This document shows, one piece after another, positions 15,534-24,791 of a stretch of 64,000 nt of DNA; positions within the stretch are counted from its first letter, which is position 1, and the number at the start of each line of letters is the position of its first letter. Origin of the DNA: Candidatus Gastranaerophilales bacterium (GTDB taxonomy: Bacteria > Cyanobacteriota > Vampirovibrionia > Gastranaerophilales > Gastranaerophilaceae); the NCBI GenBank assembly GCA_944324165.1, contig CALUVG010000006.1, positions 24,662 to 88,661 of the forward strand. The letters run 5' to 3'. The notes below the pieces were generated by a model. The model saw nothing but the letters and a program-made list of their open reading frames with translations. It searched no databases and had not been told where the DNA came from. The position numbers were made by a program, and so were the translations under genes.

Positions 15534-16880
15534 TTGTTTGAGAAATTTACGGAAAAGGCAACAAATGTTGTAATAGAATCACAAAAAGTAGCAAAAGCTT
15601 TGAAAGCTCCATGCATTATGCCGGAACATCTTCTGCTGGCTTTAGCCAGAGAAGCTAAAGGTATTTCATTGAAAATATTTAAATCCTATAATATTACACC
15701 GGATGATATTGAACGTGAAATTAAAAAATCCATTCCGGTAAGCAGTCAGACAAATCTTACTTTTAGTGATGACTATAAGGAACTCTTGAAAAATACACTG
15801 GATCTTGCAAACAAATCAGGAAATCCGACAATACTGTATGAACATTTGTTTTTAGCCGTGATTAATGACAAAAAATCACATTCTGTAAAAATACTTGAAA
15901 ATCTCGGGTTTGATATTTATAAATCACGAACATTACTTGAAAAATTAGTGCAAAAGAAAACAAAAAAACTTTACCATCCGGAAATTGATGATAATAAAGA
16001 ACAAGAAGATAAGTCGCCTGCTGCTGACAGCCTATTTGACAGCGAAGAGGCTGCAAAAGTTTTCCACCGCGCAGTAGCCAAATTATCAACTTCGAATTTT
16101 GAAATTCTTGGTACTGAACAAATAATTTCATCAATTCTGGAAGATAAAGAATCCGAACTGGCACAAATACTTGCAAAATTTGGAGTAACTGAAAAAAAAT
16201 TTGATGAGAAACTGACCAATACTCAGTCTCGCCAGTCAGAATATGAAGAACGCCAGATTATTTTTACACCAAATGCTTTTAGAACAATGAATCTTGCACT
16301 GCAGACTGCAAAAGAACTCGGGTCATCTGTTGTTTTACCGGAACATATTGTATTAGGACTTTTAAAAACAAAACGCGGTGTTGCTTATGATATTTTTAAA
16401 GAATTAGGGGTATCAGATGATGATCTGGCTCACAGCATTATCAAACCAATTGAAAAGCAAATGCCCGAAACCTTAACGATACTGCGACTTGCTAAAGAAG
16501 AAGCACGCCGGTTGGGACGCAATATTGTGGGCACAGAAATGTTTCTGTTGGGAATAATAGGTGAGGCTACAGGTGTTGGGGCAGAAGTCTTAAAAGAATT
16601 AGAAATAACAATAAAAGATGCACGTAATGTTGTCGAAAATCTTATTGGATTTGGTAATGAATACTTTGATAAGGAAATAGTATTTACAAAACGCGCTAAA
16701 CGTGTTCTTGAGGCAGCCTGGGAGCTTGCCAAAAAGGAAAACAAATCCAAAATTGAATCCTCACACATGCTCCTTGCGCTTACTACTGAACCAACCTGTT
16801 TGGCAATGAAGGCTTTGGAGCAGCTTGGTGTTGACGCTGTCGAAATAAAAGAAGGCGTTAAAAAATTACAAAATCGCTAA
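15534..16880 (+). CDS. Clp_N repeat protein without AAA+ ATPase modules
   Basis: 448 residues made almost only of Clp N-domain (Clp_N, R-domain) repeats. Six repeats can be read at about 4-66, 75-140, 166-230, 242-300, 305-370 and 380-445, each with the pattern helix - EHxLLAL/GTExxLLG - Gly-rich turn - helix, for instance MPEHLLLALAREAKG, LPEHIVLGLLKTKRG, and GTEMFLLGIIGEATG. The last pair is closest to the ClpC N-terminus (LAKEEARRLGRNIVGTE). In ClpC these domains bind adaptors and substrates; here no Walker A/B follows. Start is TTG at 15534, supported by GAGGAAG and by alignment of MFEKFTEKA with ClpC. Stand-alone Clp_N proteins such as plant ClpT act on ClpP core assembly; a similar adaptor role is an inference. 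Confidence 0.85.
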   Translation: MFEKFTEKATNVVIESQKVAKALKAPCIMPEHLLLALAREAKGISLKIFKSYNITPDDIEREIKKSIPVSSQTNLTFSDDYKELLKNTLDLANKSGNPTILYEHLFLAVINDKKSHSVKILENLGFDIYKSRTLLEKLVQKKTKKLYHPEIDDNKEQEDKSPAADSLFDSEEAAKVFHRAVAKLSTSNFEILGTEQIISSILEDKESELAQILAKFGVTEKKFDEKLTNTQSRQSEYEERQIIFTPNAFRTMNLALQTAKELGSSVVLPEHIVLGLLKTKRGVAYDIFKELGVSDDDLAHSIIKPIEKQMPETLTILRLAKEEARRLGRNIVGTEMFLLGIIGEATGVGAEVLKELEITIKDARNVVENLIGFGNEYFDKEIVFTKRAKRVLEAAWELAKKENKSKIESSHMLLALTTEPTCLAMKALEQLGVDAVEIKEGVKKLQNR

Positions 16881-16885
16881 TTAAT

Positions 16886-18187
16886 ATGGGAAAAATTACG
16901 GAAATAATTGAACTTTTTCTAAAAACTCGCAATTTATTTGATAAAAATATTATTGTAGCATTTTCCGGCGGATATGATTCAATGTGTCTTCTGGATATTG
17001 TGAAAAAGCTTGGCTGTAATGTTATTGCAGCCCATCTCAACCATAACTGGCGTGGAGTGGAAAGTCTTAACGACGAAAATTTGTGCCGGCAATTCTGTGA
17101 AAAAAATGATATAGAATTTTATACAGAAATACTCGGGGATGAAATAGCAAAAACTGAAACTGCCGCAAGAGAGGCGCGATATGAATTTTTAAAAAGGGCA
17201 GCTATCAAATATAACAGTAACTGTGTCCTTACGGCTCACAATGCGGATGATAACGCCGAAACTGTATTATACAGGATTATTAAAGGTACAGGAACATTCG
17301 GACTGTCCGGAATTCAAAAACAGCGTGATATTTTTTATCGTCCTATGCTGGGAATATATAGAAAAGATATTGAGCAATACTGTAATGAAAACAATCTTTC
17401 ACCTTGTTATGATAGTTCAAACGACAACGAAAAATATAAGCGCAATTTAATCCGTCATAAAATTCTTCCCCTGCTGGAAACTATTAATAAAGATGTTAAA
17501 TCAGCAATTAACTCGCTTTCGCAAATAGCTACAGAAGACAATCAAATTATAGAGGAAATGCTCCCGCAAATAAAAGGGGCAAACCCGCGTCTATTACTAT
17601 TTATGCATTCCGAAGGTGTAATAAAAAGAGCAATTCATAAATTTCTTAAAAAACTTGATATTGAATATGACAGGGAAAAAATCGAAAACATTCTTGAATT
17701 TATTAAGCAGAATGCGGAATCAAAATCAGGAAAAACACTATCTCTGACAACGGATTTATGGCTGTATGTTAACTCCCAAATGATGTGTACAATTCGCAGT
17801 CAAAGAAATCCGATCATAGAAATTTGTATTCCGGAATGCGGCGAATATAAAATTGATGACCGTACTTTCATCATTGAAAAATGTACTGAGATACCGGAAA
17901 AATTTCCAGATGATTCTGAATATACCGCATATGTAAATTTAGATAAATTCAAATTTCCACTTGTGTTCAGAAGCAGATGTGACGGAGATATCATCCGCCC
18001 GCTGGGATCCGGTACACAAAAACTAAAAAAATATTTAAACAGCAAAAAAGTTCCTAAGCACGAAAAATCCGAGCTGCTTTTTCTTTGCAATGAAAATGAA
18101 GTTATCTGGGCAGCCGGACTAGGTATAAGTGAAAGAGCTAAGGTTAAAATACGTCCGACTCATAAGTTAAAATTAATAAAAAAATAA
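16886..18187 (+). CDS. tilS: tRNA(Ile)-lysidine synthase
   Basis: 433 residues. TilS uses ATP and lysine to modify C34 of the CAU-anticodon isoleucine tRNA so that it reads AUA codons. The N-terminal PP-loop motif VAFSGGYDSMCLLD (SGGYDS at about 27-32) and AHLNHNWRG, TAAREARYEFL, VLTAHNADDNAETVLYR identify the family; the C-terminal part carries the substrate-binding TilS_C strands (PLVFRSRCDGDIIRPLG). It starts 6 bases after the Clp_N gene without its own ribosome site. The order tilS-hpt is widely conserved; ftsH, which commonly follows, is here replaced by a histidine kinase gene. Confidence 0.95.
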   Translation: MGKITEIIELFLKTRNLFDKNIIVAFSGGYDSMCLLDIVKKLGCNVIAAHLNHNWRGVESLNDENLCRQFCEKNDIEFYTEILGDEIAKTETAAREARYEFLKRAAIKYNSNCVLTAHNADDNAETVLYRIIKGTGTFGLSGIQKQRDIFYRPMLGIYRKDIEQYCNENNLSPCYDSSNDNEKYKRNLIRHKILPLLETINKDVKSAINSLSQIATEDNQIIEEMLPQIKGANPRLLLFMHSEGVIKRAIHKFLKKLDIEYDREKIENILEFIKQNAESKSGKTLSLTTDLWLYVNSQMMCTIRSQRNPIIEICIPECGEYKIDDRTFIIEKCTEIPEKFPDDSEYTAYVNLDKFKFPLVFRSRCDGDIIRPLGSGTQKLKKYLNSKKVPKHEKSELLFLCNENEVIWAAGLGISERAKVKIRPTHKLKLIKK

Positions 18188-18199
18188 AGGCAGGTTACT

Positions 18200-18736
18200 A
18201 TGGATATTAAAGCAGAAGATTTAAAAATTTTATTCAGTGAAGATCAAATACAAACAAAAATAAAAGAAATTGCTGCCGAACTTAATACTCTATATGGCAG
18301 TGAAGAAGTATATGCAATTTGTGTTTTAAAGGGGGCTGTGTTTTTTGCAATAGATCTGGTTAAACATTTAAATATGCCTTTAAAAATGGAATTTATAAGA
18401 CTATCAAGTTACGGAAGCGGATTTGCATCATCAGGAAAAGTAAATGCCGTTGATATATCATTGCCGGACTTAAACGGAAAAAATGTATTGATTATAGAAG
18501 ATATTATAGATACAGGATTAACTGCAAAATTTCTTATGGATTTTATGCACTGCAACTTTAAGACAAAATCAACAAAATTCTGTTCCCTTCTTGATAAAAA
18601 AATAACAAGAAAAACTGATATTGAACCTGATTATTACGGGTTTGAAATTGATAATAAATTTGTAGTAGGCTACGGACTTGATTATGAAGGGTATTACAGA
18701 AATCTTAAATACATAGGCTATGTTGAGGAAAAATAA
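18200..18736 (+). CDS. hpt: Hypoxanthine phosphoribosyltransferase
   Basis: 178 residues. Joins hypoxanthine or guanine with PRPP to give IMP/GMP, purine salvage in the cytoplasm. Seen: VLKGAVFFAIDL (loop I region), RLSSYGSG, and the PRPP-binding motif VLIIEDIIDTGLTA, followed by GFEIDNKFVVGYGLDYEGYYRNLKYIG, the usual C-terminal end of the enzyme. The ATG follows CAGGTTACT 12 bases after tilS; same operon. Confidence 0.95.
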   Translation: MDIKAEDLKILFSEDQIQTKIKEIAAELNTLYGSEEVYAICVLKGAVFFAIDLVKHLNMPLKMEFIRLSSYGSGFASSGKVNAVDISLPDLNGKNVLIIEDIIDTGLTAKFLMDFMHCNFKTKSTKFCSLLDKKITRKTDIEPDYYGFEIDNKFVVGYGLDYEGYYRNLKYIGYVEEK

Positions 18737-19906
18737 TTGTTTAGGAATGCAATAGCACACATTTCAGATTTTTATAATTTAAATAAACACGAAGAATTGT
18801 TTAATGTTTTGCAGAAAATAATTCCTTTTAAATCGGGTTATATTTTCTTTATTAACCCTGATGAAATTCGTATTGACTGTTCATATAACTCAAAAATAAA
18901 GGAAAAAGAATTTTCTATAGACAAAACTCTGGGAGAAGAATTATTTCAGGGAATTTTTAGCAGCAAGTTTAAGGACTTTGTAAAAAAGCTGAATATAACG
19001 CACGAATACATTGCGGAACCTCTGAAAATTAAAAATACTATTTTCGGAATACTTTTGATAGAAGGCGAAAATTTTTCAGAAAATGATAAACTTGTATTTA
19101 AATCATGCGCCGCAACAATCGCAAATATTACCAAGGACAAGGAAATTAATAAAATTATTGCAATGCAAATAAAAGCTCTGCAAGAAAATATTCAGGAAAT
19201 AAATTCCGAAAATAAAAAAATTAAACAAACTGACGAAATTCGAAACAATTTTTTAACGCACGTAAGCCACGAAATCAGAACTCCACTAACATCTATACTG
19301 GGTTATTCTGAAATGCTAATAAAAGAACTTGCGGGAAAACTCAATGAAAAACAAAAAGAATTCATAAGCGATATACAAATTTCAGGTGTGTACCTTCTTG
19401 GAATAATAAACGAAATTCTTGACCTGTCGAAAATAGAGGCACATTCAATGAAATTACACAGAACTGAATTTGACCTAACAATTGCTATAAATGAGGCTTG
19501 TAATATAGTATCTCCGCTTGCAGCCCAAAAAGAAATAGATATTGAAACGGAACTTGAGCCTGTTATCATAAATGCAGACTTTCAAAAAATACAGCAAATT
19601 ATTTTTAATCTTTTAAGCAATGCAATAAAATATACTCCGACGGGCGGCAATATTTTTATTAAGGTTGCTAAACAGGATAACTCAGTTGTTATATCTGTAA
19701 AAGATAATGGCATAGGAATTTCAAAAGAAAATCACAGCAAAATATTTGAAAAATTTGAGCAGGCTGCAGTAATAAATAAAGAAATGTCGACAGGTCTGGG
19801 ATTAGCAATAACAAAAGAATTTGTAAAATTACACAAAGGAAAAATTAAACTCATCAGTGAACCGAATAAGGGGGCAGAATTCATTATAATTATACCTGTC
19901 AAATAG
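18737..19906 (+). CDS. Sensor histidine kinase, soluble, GAF-like input
   Basis: 389 residues, no signal peptide or membrane segment. N-terminal 135 residues resemble a GAF-type sensor domain; a short coiled coil (140-168) follows; then the HisKA dimerisation domain with the H-box FLTHVSHEIRTPLTS (His178), and a complete HATPase: N-box IIFNLLSNAIKYTP, G1 VKDNGIGIS, F-box IFEKFEQ, G2 STGLGLAI. The kinase should autophosphorylate and pass phosphate to a response regulator, but none is encoded nearby, so it is an orphan. Start is TTG at 18737 directly after the hpt stop, with GAGG upstream. Last gene of the operon that begins at 12972. Confidence 0.88.
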   Translation: MFRNAIAHISDFYNLNKHEELFNVLQKIIPFKSGYIFFINPDEIRIDCSYNSKIKEKEFSIDKTLGEELFQGIFSSKFKDFVKKLNITHEYIAEPLKIKNTIFGILLIEGENFSENDKLVFKSCAATIANITKDKEINKIIAMQIKALQENIQEINSENKKIKQTDEIRNNFLTHVSHEIRTPLTSILGYSEMLIKELAGKLNEKQKEFISDIQISGVYLLGIINEILDLSKIEAHSMKLHRTEFDLTIAINEACNIVSPLAAQKEIDIETELEPVIINADFQKIQQIIFNLLSNAIKYTPTGGNIFIKVAKQDNSVVISVKDNGIGISKENHSKIFEKFEQAAVINKEMSTGLGLAITKEFVKLHKGKIKLISEPNKGAEFIIIIPVK

Positions 19907-19975
19907 ATAAGGGGTTGATTTTTTTTAAAAAATATGTTATTATAATAATGTATATATTTTCAGAGGAGTTATGTT

Positions 19976-20707
19976 ATGGCATCCATAAAAGACGCAGTGG
20001 AAGAATCTTTTAGTGATAATCACGCGATTATCAAATATTTTTTATTTGCAATACCGCTATATATCACCTATTATTTGTATGAAAAAGGCTATACAGGATT
20101 CTTTTTCTGGATAATGGCAATATTTACATTCCTCATGATGCTTGGAATTCTGGTTGTTTGCACTACAAATGTACGAAATAATAAAAATCAGATTCTGCCC
20201 GGTCTAAATATTTTTCATATAATAAAAGAAGCACTGCACTCTCTTATGGCAATAGGACCTGCAATAGTTATTAATACAGGTGTTGCGGCTTTTATAACTT
20301 CAAAATTTACACTTCCTTCACCCGGGGTTGATTTAACTCTAAAAATTTTAATATGGTGTGTATTTATGTCAGTTGTCTTTACTGCATATTTACTGTTTGT
20401 AAAGGATAAAAAGATTAAGGATGCATATAATTTAAAGGCAATATCAGACTTTGGCGCAGATATAATGGTTGCTGTAATATTCATGATACCGCTTGTTGCA
20501 ATTGCAGATGCTATATTTGTAGGCTCAATAACTTATGTTTTCTGGTTATTTTTCGGAGTACCTAATCCTGTACTTACATTTATATGGGCAATGTTTGTTA
20601 TTCAAAATCTTTCGGTAATCGGGAATTACATGGCTCAAATTGCAATGGAAAACATTGAAATACGTGTAGAAATGGAAAAATATGACCGCGGTGATATTAC
20701 TACTTAA
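19976..20707 (+). CDS. Integral membrane protein of unknown function
   Basis: 243 residues with about six hydrophobic segments (for example [65 protein letters not shown]) and charged ends. The overall arrangement recalls DUF4013-like bacterial membrane proteins but I cannot assign it firmly. ATG at 19976 preceded by AGAGGAGTT; a TATAAT at 19941 suggests its own promoter after the kinase gene. Its 3' end overlaps uvrB on the opposite strand by 8 bases. Confidence 0.75.
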   Translation: MASIKDAVEESFSDNHAIIKYFLFAIPLYITYYLYEKGYTGFFFWIMAIFTFLMMLGILVVCTTNVRNNKNQILPGLNIFHIIKEALHSLMAIGPAIVINTGVAAFITSKFTLPSPGVDLTLKILIWCVFMSVVFTAYLLFVKDKKIKDAYNLKAISDFGADIMVAVIFMIPLVAIADAIFVGSITYVFWLFFGVPNPVLTFIWAMFVIQNLSVIGNYMAQIAMENIEIRVEMEKYDRGDITT

Positions 20708-22685
20708 CCATTTCACGTAATTTTTTAAGTTTGTCACGAATTTCTGCTGCACGCTCAAAATCGAGAATTTTTGCAGCTTTATGCATATCTTTTTCCAATT
20801 TATCAATAAGTTTAGGCAAGTCTTTTTTCTCAACCCCTAAATCAACCATTTCTTCTGCTACAATGTCTTCTAAATCACGGTAACTTGCAACAAGAGATAG
20901 CAGATTATTTTCAATTGGTTTCTTAATTGTTTGAGGAACTATGCCGTACTTTTTATTGTGTGCAAGCTGAATTTCTCGGCGTCTTTCAGTTTCACTTATG
21001 GCTTTTTCCATAGATTCGGTAATTCTATCGGCATACATTATAACTTCGCCGCAAGCGTTACGTGCAGCACGTCCAATTGTTTGAATTAAACTTGTTTCAG
21101 AACGCAAAAATCCTTCTTTATCTGCATCCATAATTGCAACAAGAGAGACTTCTGGTATATCAAGCCCTTCACGTAAAAGATTAACCCCGATAAGTACGTC
21201 GAATTCTCCGAGACGCAAATCTCTAAGTATTTCAACGCGTTCAATTGACTGAATTTCACTATGCAAATATCTCACGCGAATACCTTCCTGAATAAAGAAA
21301 TCGGTCAAATCTTCAGCCATCTTTTTAGTCAATGTAGTAATCAATACACGTTCGTTCTTCTCTGCACGTTTTTTAATTTCGTTTTTCAGATCATTAATCT
21401 GAGTATCAATAGGACGTATAGAGATTTTCGGATCAACAAGCCCTGTTGGTCTGATAATCTGTTCTACAAGCTGTGTTGAGGTCTTGCGCTCAAATTCAGC
21501 CGGCGTTGCAGATATATAAATTTTTTGTCCTACGCGCTGGAAAAACTCTTCACTTGTTAGAGGGCGATTATCTTTTGCACAAGGCAGTCTAAAACCATAT
21601 TCAATTAACGTATCTTTGCGCGCAGCATCACCTCTGTACATTCCTTTTAACTGAGGCAGTGTAACATGTGATTCGTCGATTACGGTTAAAAAATCACCTC
21701 TAAAATAATCCAGCAATGTCGCCGGCGGCGTGCCTGGAGCACGACGTTCAATAATTCTTGAATAATTCTCAATTCCTGAGCAATACCCCATTTCCTTAAT
21801 CATTTCAATGTCATATTTGACACGTTGTTCAAGTCTCTGTGCCTCTACAAGTTTGTTTTCACTATTTAATACAGCAAGTCTGTCCTGAAGCTCTTTTCTT
21901 ATCATCGCAATTGTATCATCAACATTTTCATCATAAGAAAGGTAGTGAACTGCAGGATAAATTACTACACTTTCTGGCATCTCCAAAATTTCCCCGGAGA
22001 CATTATCAATTCTAACAATTTTTTCTATCTCATCACCAAAGAAATATATTCGTGTAACAACCTTTTCATAAGCTGGCATGATTTCTACAATATCTCCGCG
22101 TGCTCTGAATGTTGAACGTTCCAAAACTAAATCATTTCTGGTATATTGAACACTCACCAGATGTTTTAATAAATCATCTCTATCAACTGCATCACCGACT
22201 TTTAACTCTACAGATCCTCTAAAATAGTTCTCCGGTAACCCTAACCCGTATATGCAACTTACAGATGCAACAATAATTACATCATTGCGTTCATAAAGAC
22301 TTCTCGTTGTATTATGTCTAAGTCTATCTATTTCATCATTAATTGAGGCTGATTTTTCTATATAAGTATCAGTTCGGGGAATATACGCCTCAGGCTGATA
22401 ATAATCATAATAACTAATAAAGTATTCGACAGCATTTTCAGGAAATAATTCTTTAAATTCGTTATACAATTGAGCAGCTAACGTTTTGTTATGAGCAATA
22501 ATAAGTGTAGGCTTTTGTATACGCTCAATAACATTAGCTATTGTAAAAGTTTTGCCGGAGCCTGTAATACCGAGTAAGGTTTGTGCATCATCACCGTTTT
22601 GCACTCCTTTAACCAGTTCTTCTATGGCTTTTGGCTGATCTCCTGCAGGGGAATATTTCGAATGTATTTTAAACCGTCTTTCCAT
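20700..22685 (-). CDS. uvrB: Excinuclease ABC subunit B
   Basis: 661 residues, normal length. UvrB is the damage-verifying helicase-like subunit of nucleotide excision repair, working with UvrA and UvrC. Visible: Walker [11 protein letters not shown] at about 38-46, the beta-hairpin region [28 protein letters not shown], the DEAD-like ESHVTLPQL box, helicase motifs [11 protein letters not shown] and [29 protein letters not shown], and the C-terminal UvrC-binding UVR motif ([20 protein letters not shown]). Single gene, convergent with the membrane protein at 19976. No uvrA or uvrC in the window. Confidence 0.98.
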   Translation of the reverse strand: MERRFKIHSKYSPAGDQPKAIEELVKGVQNGDDAQTLLGITGSGKTFTIANVIERIQKPTLIIAHNKTLAAQLYNEFKELFPENAVEYFISYYDYYQPEAYIPRTDTYIEKSASINDEIDRLRHNTTRSLYERNDVIIVASVSCIYGLGLPENYFRGSVELKVGDAVDRDDLLKHLVSVQYTRNDLVLERSTFRARGDIVEIMPAYEKVVTRIYFFGDEIEKIVRIDNVSGEILEMPESVVIYPAVHYLSYDENVDDTIAMIRKELQDRLAVLNSENKLVEAQRLEQRVKYDIEMIKEMGYCSGIENYSRIIERRAPGTPPATLLDYFRGDFLTVIDESHVTLPQLKGMYRGDAARKDTLIEYGFRLPCAKDNRPLTSEEFFQRVGQKIYISATPAEFERKTSTQLVEQIIRPTGLVDPKISIRPIDTQINDLKNEIKKRAEKNERVLITTLTKKMAEDLTDFFIQEGIRVRYLHSEIQSIERVEILRDLRLGEFDVLIGVNLLREGLDIPEVSLVAIMDADKEGFLRSETSLIQTIGRAARNACGEVIMYADRITESMEKAISETERRREIQLAHNKKYGIVPQTIKKPIENNLLSLVASYRDLEDIVAEEMVDLGVEKKDLPKLIDKLEKDMHKAAKILDFERAAEIRDKLKKLREMVK

Positions 22686-22779
22686 AGCTATATTTTATAT
22701 CAATATACAAAATTTTACAAAACAAATAGCAACTTTTATATTTTTGAACGTTATAATAATACTACATGTAGAGGTATTC

Positions 22780-23829
22780 ATGCAAATAAATACACCAATA
22801 ACTTTTTGTTCTAACCACGACACTAAAGTTAAAAAACAAGCAGCAAAACAATATAAAGATCCCCTAAATAGTCCGCTAATTACTGCTGCCTCATATTCAA
22901 ACGAGGTAGGAGCAGCAATAAGTGAGGTTGCTCCGCGTCTTGGTACTGCGCTATGGATACCTGCGTTAATGTATTTAGGGGCTGATATATATGACAAATA
23001 CAAAAATGATGTGACAGAATTTAATCCAAGTGCACGACGTGCATTCGAAAGGACTTTATATCAGGGAATTTTTGGTTTTGTATGCATGCCATTGCTAATC
23101 TTTATGGCTCAAAATGCCGTATCGCCACTGGGAAAATTAACAAAGGACGGCATTTCTACAAATGCTAAAGACGCAGTTTTTAAACATACAAAAGAACTGA
23201 TAACACAATGTGAGGGCGATAAATTTAATGATAAAGACAAATTCAAACAGGCTCTTGAACTCTCCTTAAAAAATAAAATTCAGGTACATAAACAAGAAAA
23301 AGCTTCTCTAAACATATTCAAAAGAATTTATCACTATAGTACTCCAAAAGCAGCACTTACAAACTCCAATCAGGATAAAATTCTGTCATTTGCTGCAAAA
23401 AATGCCGATAAAATGTATGAAATTAAGGAGGCTTTGCTCTCTAACGATAATAGTAAAGTGCCTCCAATTGTAAGAAAAACATATGAAAAATCAGGAAACC
23501 ACATGAGTGAAATTTTTGGCAATAATAATTATGCACTGAAAAAAGCTCTTAAAGAGTACCAGAACATGAATATATTCCAGAATAAAATTCTAAAAACTAT
23601 CGGCGGCTTTATGCCAATAATTTTTTTAGGCAAGCCGTTAGGAAAATTCATAGAAAAAATAGTTGTAGATAAATATATTGATTTGGGATTAGACGAAATT
23701 AGCAAGGGCTTTGTTCAAAACACAAGATTAAAACATTTATTCAACGAAATGGATAAAGAAAATACTGAGCATGCAAAAGCGAAAACACAGGAGATAGCAG
23801 AAGTTAAACAGGAACCTCTTTCAGAGTGA
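22780..23829 (+). CDS. Unknown membrane protein, lineage-type family (member A)
   Basis: 349 residues from the ATG at 22780, which follows GAGG by 5 bases; a TATAAT at 22752 supports transcription just upstream and argues against the TTG at 22744. Parts: short polar N-terminus (MQINTPITFCSNHD), two hydrophobic segments with a charged loop ending in R-R (IPALMYLGADIYDKY ... ARRAFERTLYQGIFGFVCMP), a long Lys-rich soluble middle, then a C-terminal hydrophobic hairpin (GGFMPIIFLGKPLGKFIEKIV) and a charged tail. The same plan occurs in the genes at 41081 and 42502. No known family. Its last 26 bases overlap the convergent CpaF-like gene. Confidence 0.75.
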   Translation: MQINTPITFCSNHDTKVKKQAAKQYKDPLNSPLITAASYSNEVGAAISEVAPRLGTALWIPALMYLGADIYDKYKNDVTEFNPSARRAFERTLYQGIFGFVCMPLLIFMAQNAVSPLGKLTKDGISTNAKDAVFKHTKELITQCEGDKFNDKDKFKQALELSLKNKIQVHKQEKASLNIFKRIYHYSTPKAALTNSNQDKILSFAAKNADKMYEIKEALLSNDNSKVPPIVRKTYEKSGNHMSEIFGNNNYALKKALKEYQNMNIFQNKILKTIGGFMPIIFLGKPLGKFIEKIVVDKYIDLGLDEISKGFVQNTRLKHLFNEMDKENTEHAKAKTQEIAEVKQEPLSE

Positions 23830-24778
23830 TTATTGCAGTTTTTGCAGGAGCTATCAAATATATAGAATTTTTATCCAGAATATAATTAAAACTATGTAAA
23901 ATGCGTGATTTTGCTATTTTTTCATTACAATGTCCATATGTCATTATCATATTAAGGACATTATATAAGGCATTACTGGCATTTGCAGCAGGCAAGGTAT
24001 AAATTTTCGCATTTAATTCCTCTGTCAACGCGAGAAGTACAGACATTTGTTTTTTGTCAAATAAATCAGCAGCTATGTATTCCGGCTCCATAGCTAAGCC
24101 CGTTTGAAACACACTATTTAAGTCACTATCAGATATCCCGGGAGTATTAAATGTTATCACATTTTCTGAACTTTTAATTTTGTCTTCATTTTGAAATAAA
24201 ACACATCTCTGTTCTTTAAGTATAAAACTTGTAATCGTATTTAGTATATCAAAACTGTTGTTACCTGTTATTAATATATTCTTGCGTGCGGATATAATTT
24301 TTTTCAAAAATTCTAAATTTTTTTGAGAAATAATTTTTTGTGATACAAGTTCATCAGGAGTATAGCCCTTTATTTTTTCTATAGTAAGGCACGGAATTGC
24401 AGAAACTGGCGGCAAGACTCCTGAGATTATCAGATTATTTTCAATATACTTAAAAACTGACGACTTTGCTTTTATATAATCCTTTGGGAACTCAGGTAAA
24501 GATAGCTGTTCAGACAACATATTATCTCTGTAAATTTTAACTGCATTTCCTGTGACTGTGAGTTTAGAAACCGATGCATCCGAAAAATAAATTAATAATG
24601 AAGAGTTTTCTGCGCGGCTTTCTACCTGCGATGAATACACAGTCTCAGACGAAATATCAACTGAATTATCGACAAAATCAGATTCAACATCTTTTGTTAA
24701 ATCCTTATTTGTTTCCGGCAGTTCTTCTACAATATTTAAAATAGTCTTATCATTTTTAAATCTACTGCTGAATCCCAT
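23804..24778 (-). CDS. Degenerate CpaF/TadA-like secretion ATPase homologue
   Basis: 324 residues from the ATG at 24778 (GAGG 5 bases upstream; an in-frame upstream start overlaps the preceding gene). The region 115-300 follows the CpaF/TadA layout: GVLPPVSAIPCLTIEK, LVSQKIISQKNLEFLKKIISARKNILITG, then MEPEYIAADLFDKKQMSVLLALTEELNAKIYTL and NALYNVLNMIMTYG, which match the CpaF segments around Walker A, the RPD-GEVRG Walker B and the LxTIHANSP box. But Walker A has become TGNNSFDI (about 171-178), the Walker B Glu is missing (IAADLF) and the HAN box is PAAN. It should not bind or hydrolyse ATP. It directly follows the TadZ/CpaE-like gene; probable shared operon. Confidence 0.7.
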   Translation of the reverse strand: MGFSSRFKNDKTILNIVEELPETNKDLTKDVESDFVDNSVDISSETVYSSQVESRAENSSLLIYFSDASVSKLTVTGNAVKIYRDNMLSEQLSLPEFPKDYIKAKSSVFKYIENNLIISGVLPPVSAIPCLTIEKIKGYTPDELVSQKIISQKNLEFLKKIISARKNILITGNNSFDILNTITSFILKEQRCVLFQNEDKIKSSENVITFNTPGISDSDLNSVFQTGLAMEPEYIAADLFDKKQMSVLLALTEELNAKIYTLPAANASNALYNVLNMIMTYGHCNEKIAKSRILHSFNYILDKNSIYLIAPAKTAIITLKEVPV

Positions 24779-24791
24779 TATTTCCTCACTT

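Noticed and set aside
18200..19906. Response regulator gene after the kinase
   Set aside because: Next gene is a membrane protein; no receiver-HTH protein is found around it. The only receiver-like domain nearby is in the TadZ-like protein, which lacks typical phosphorylation residues.
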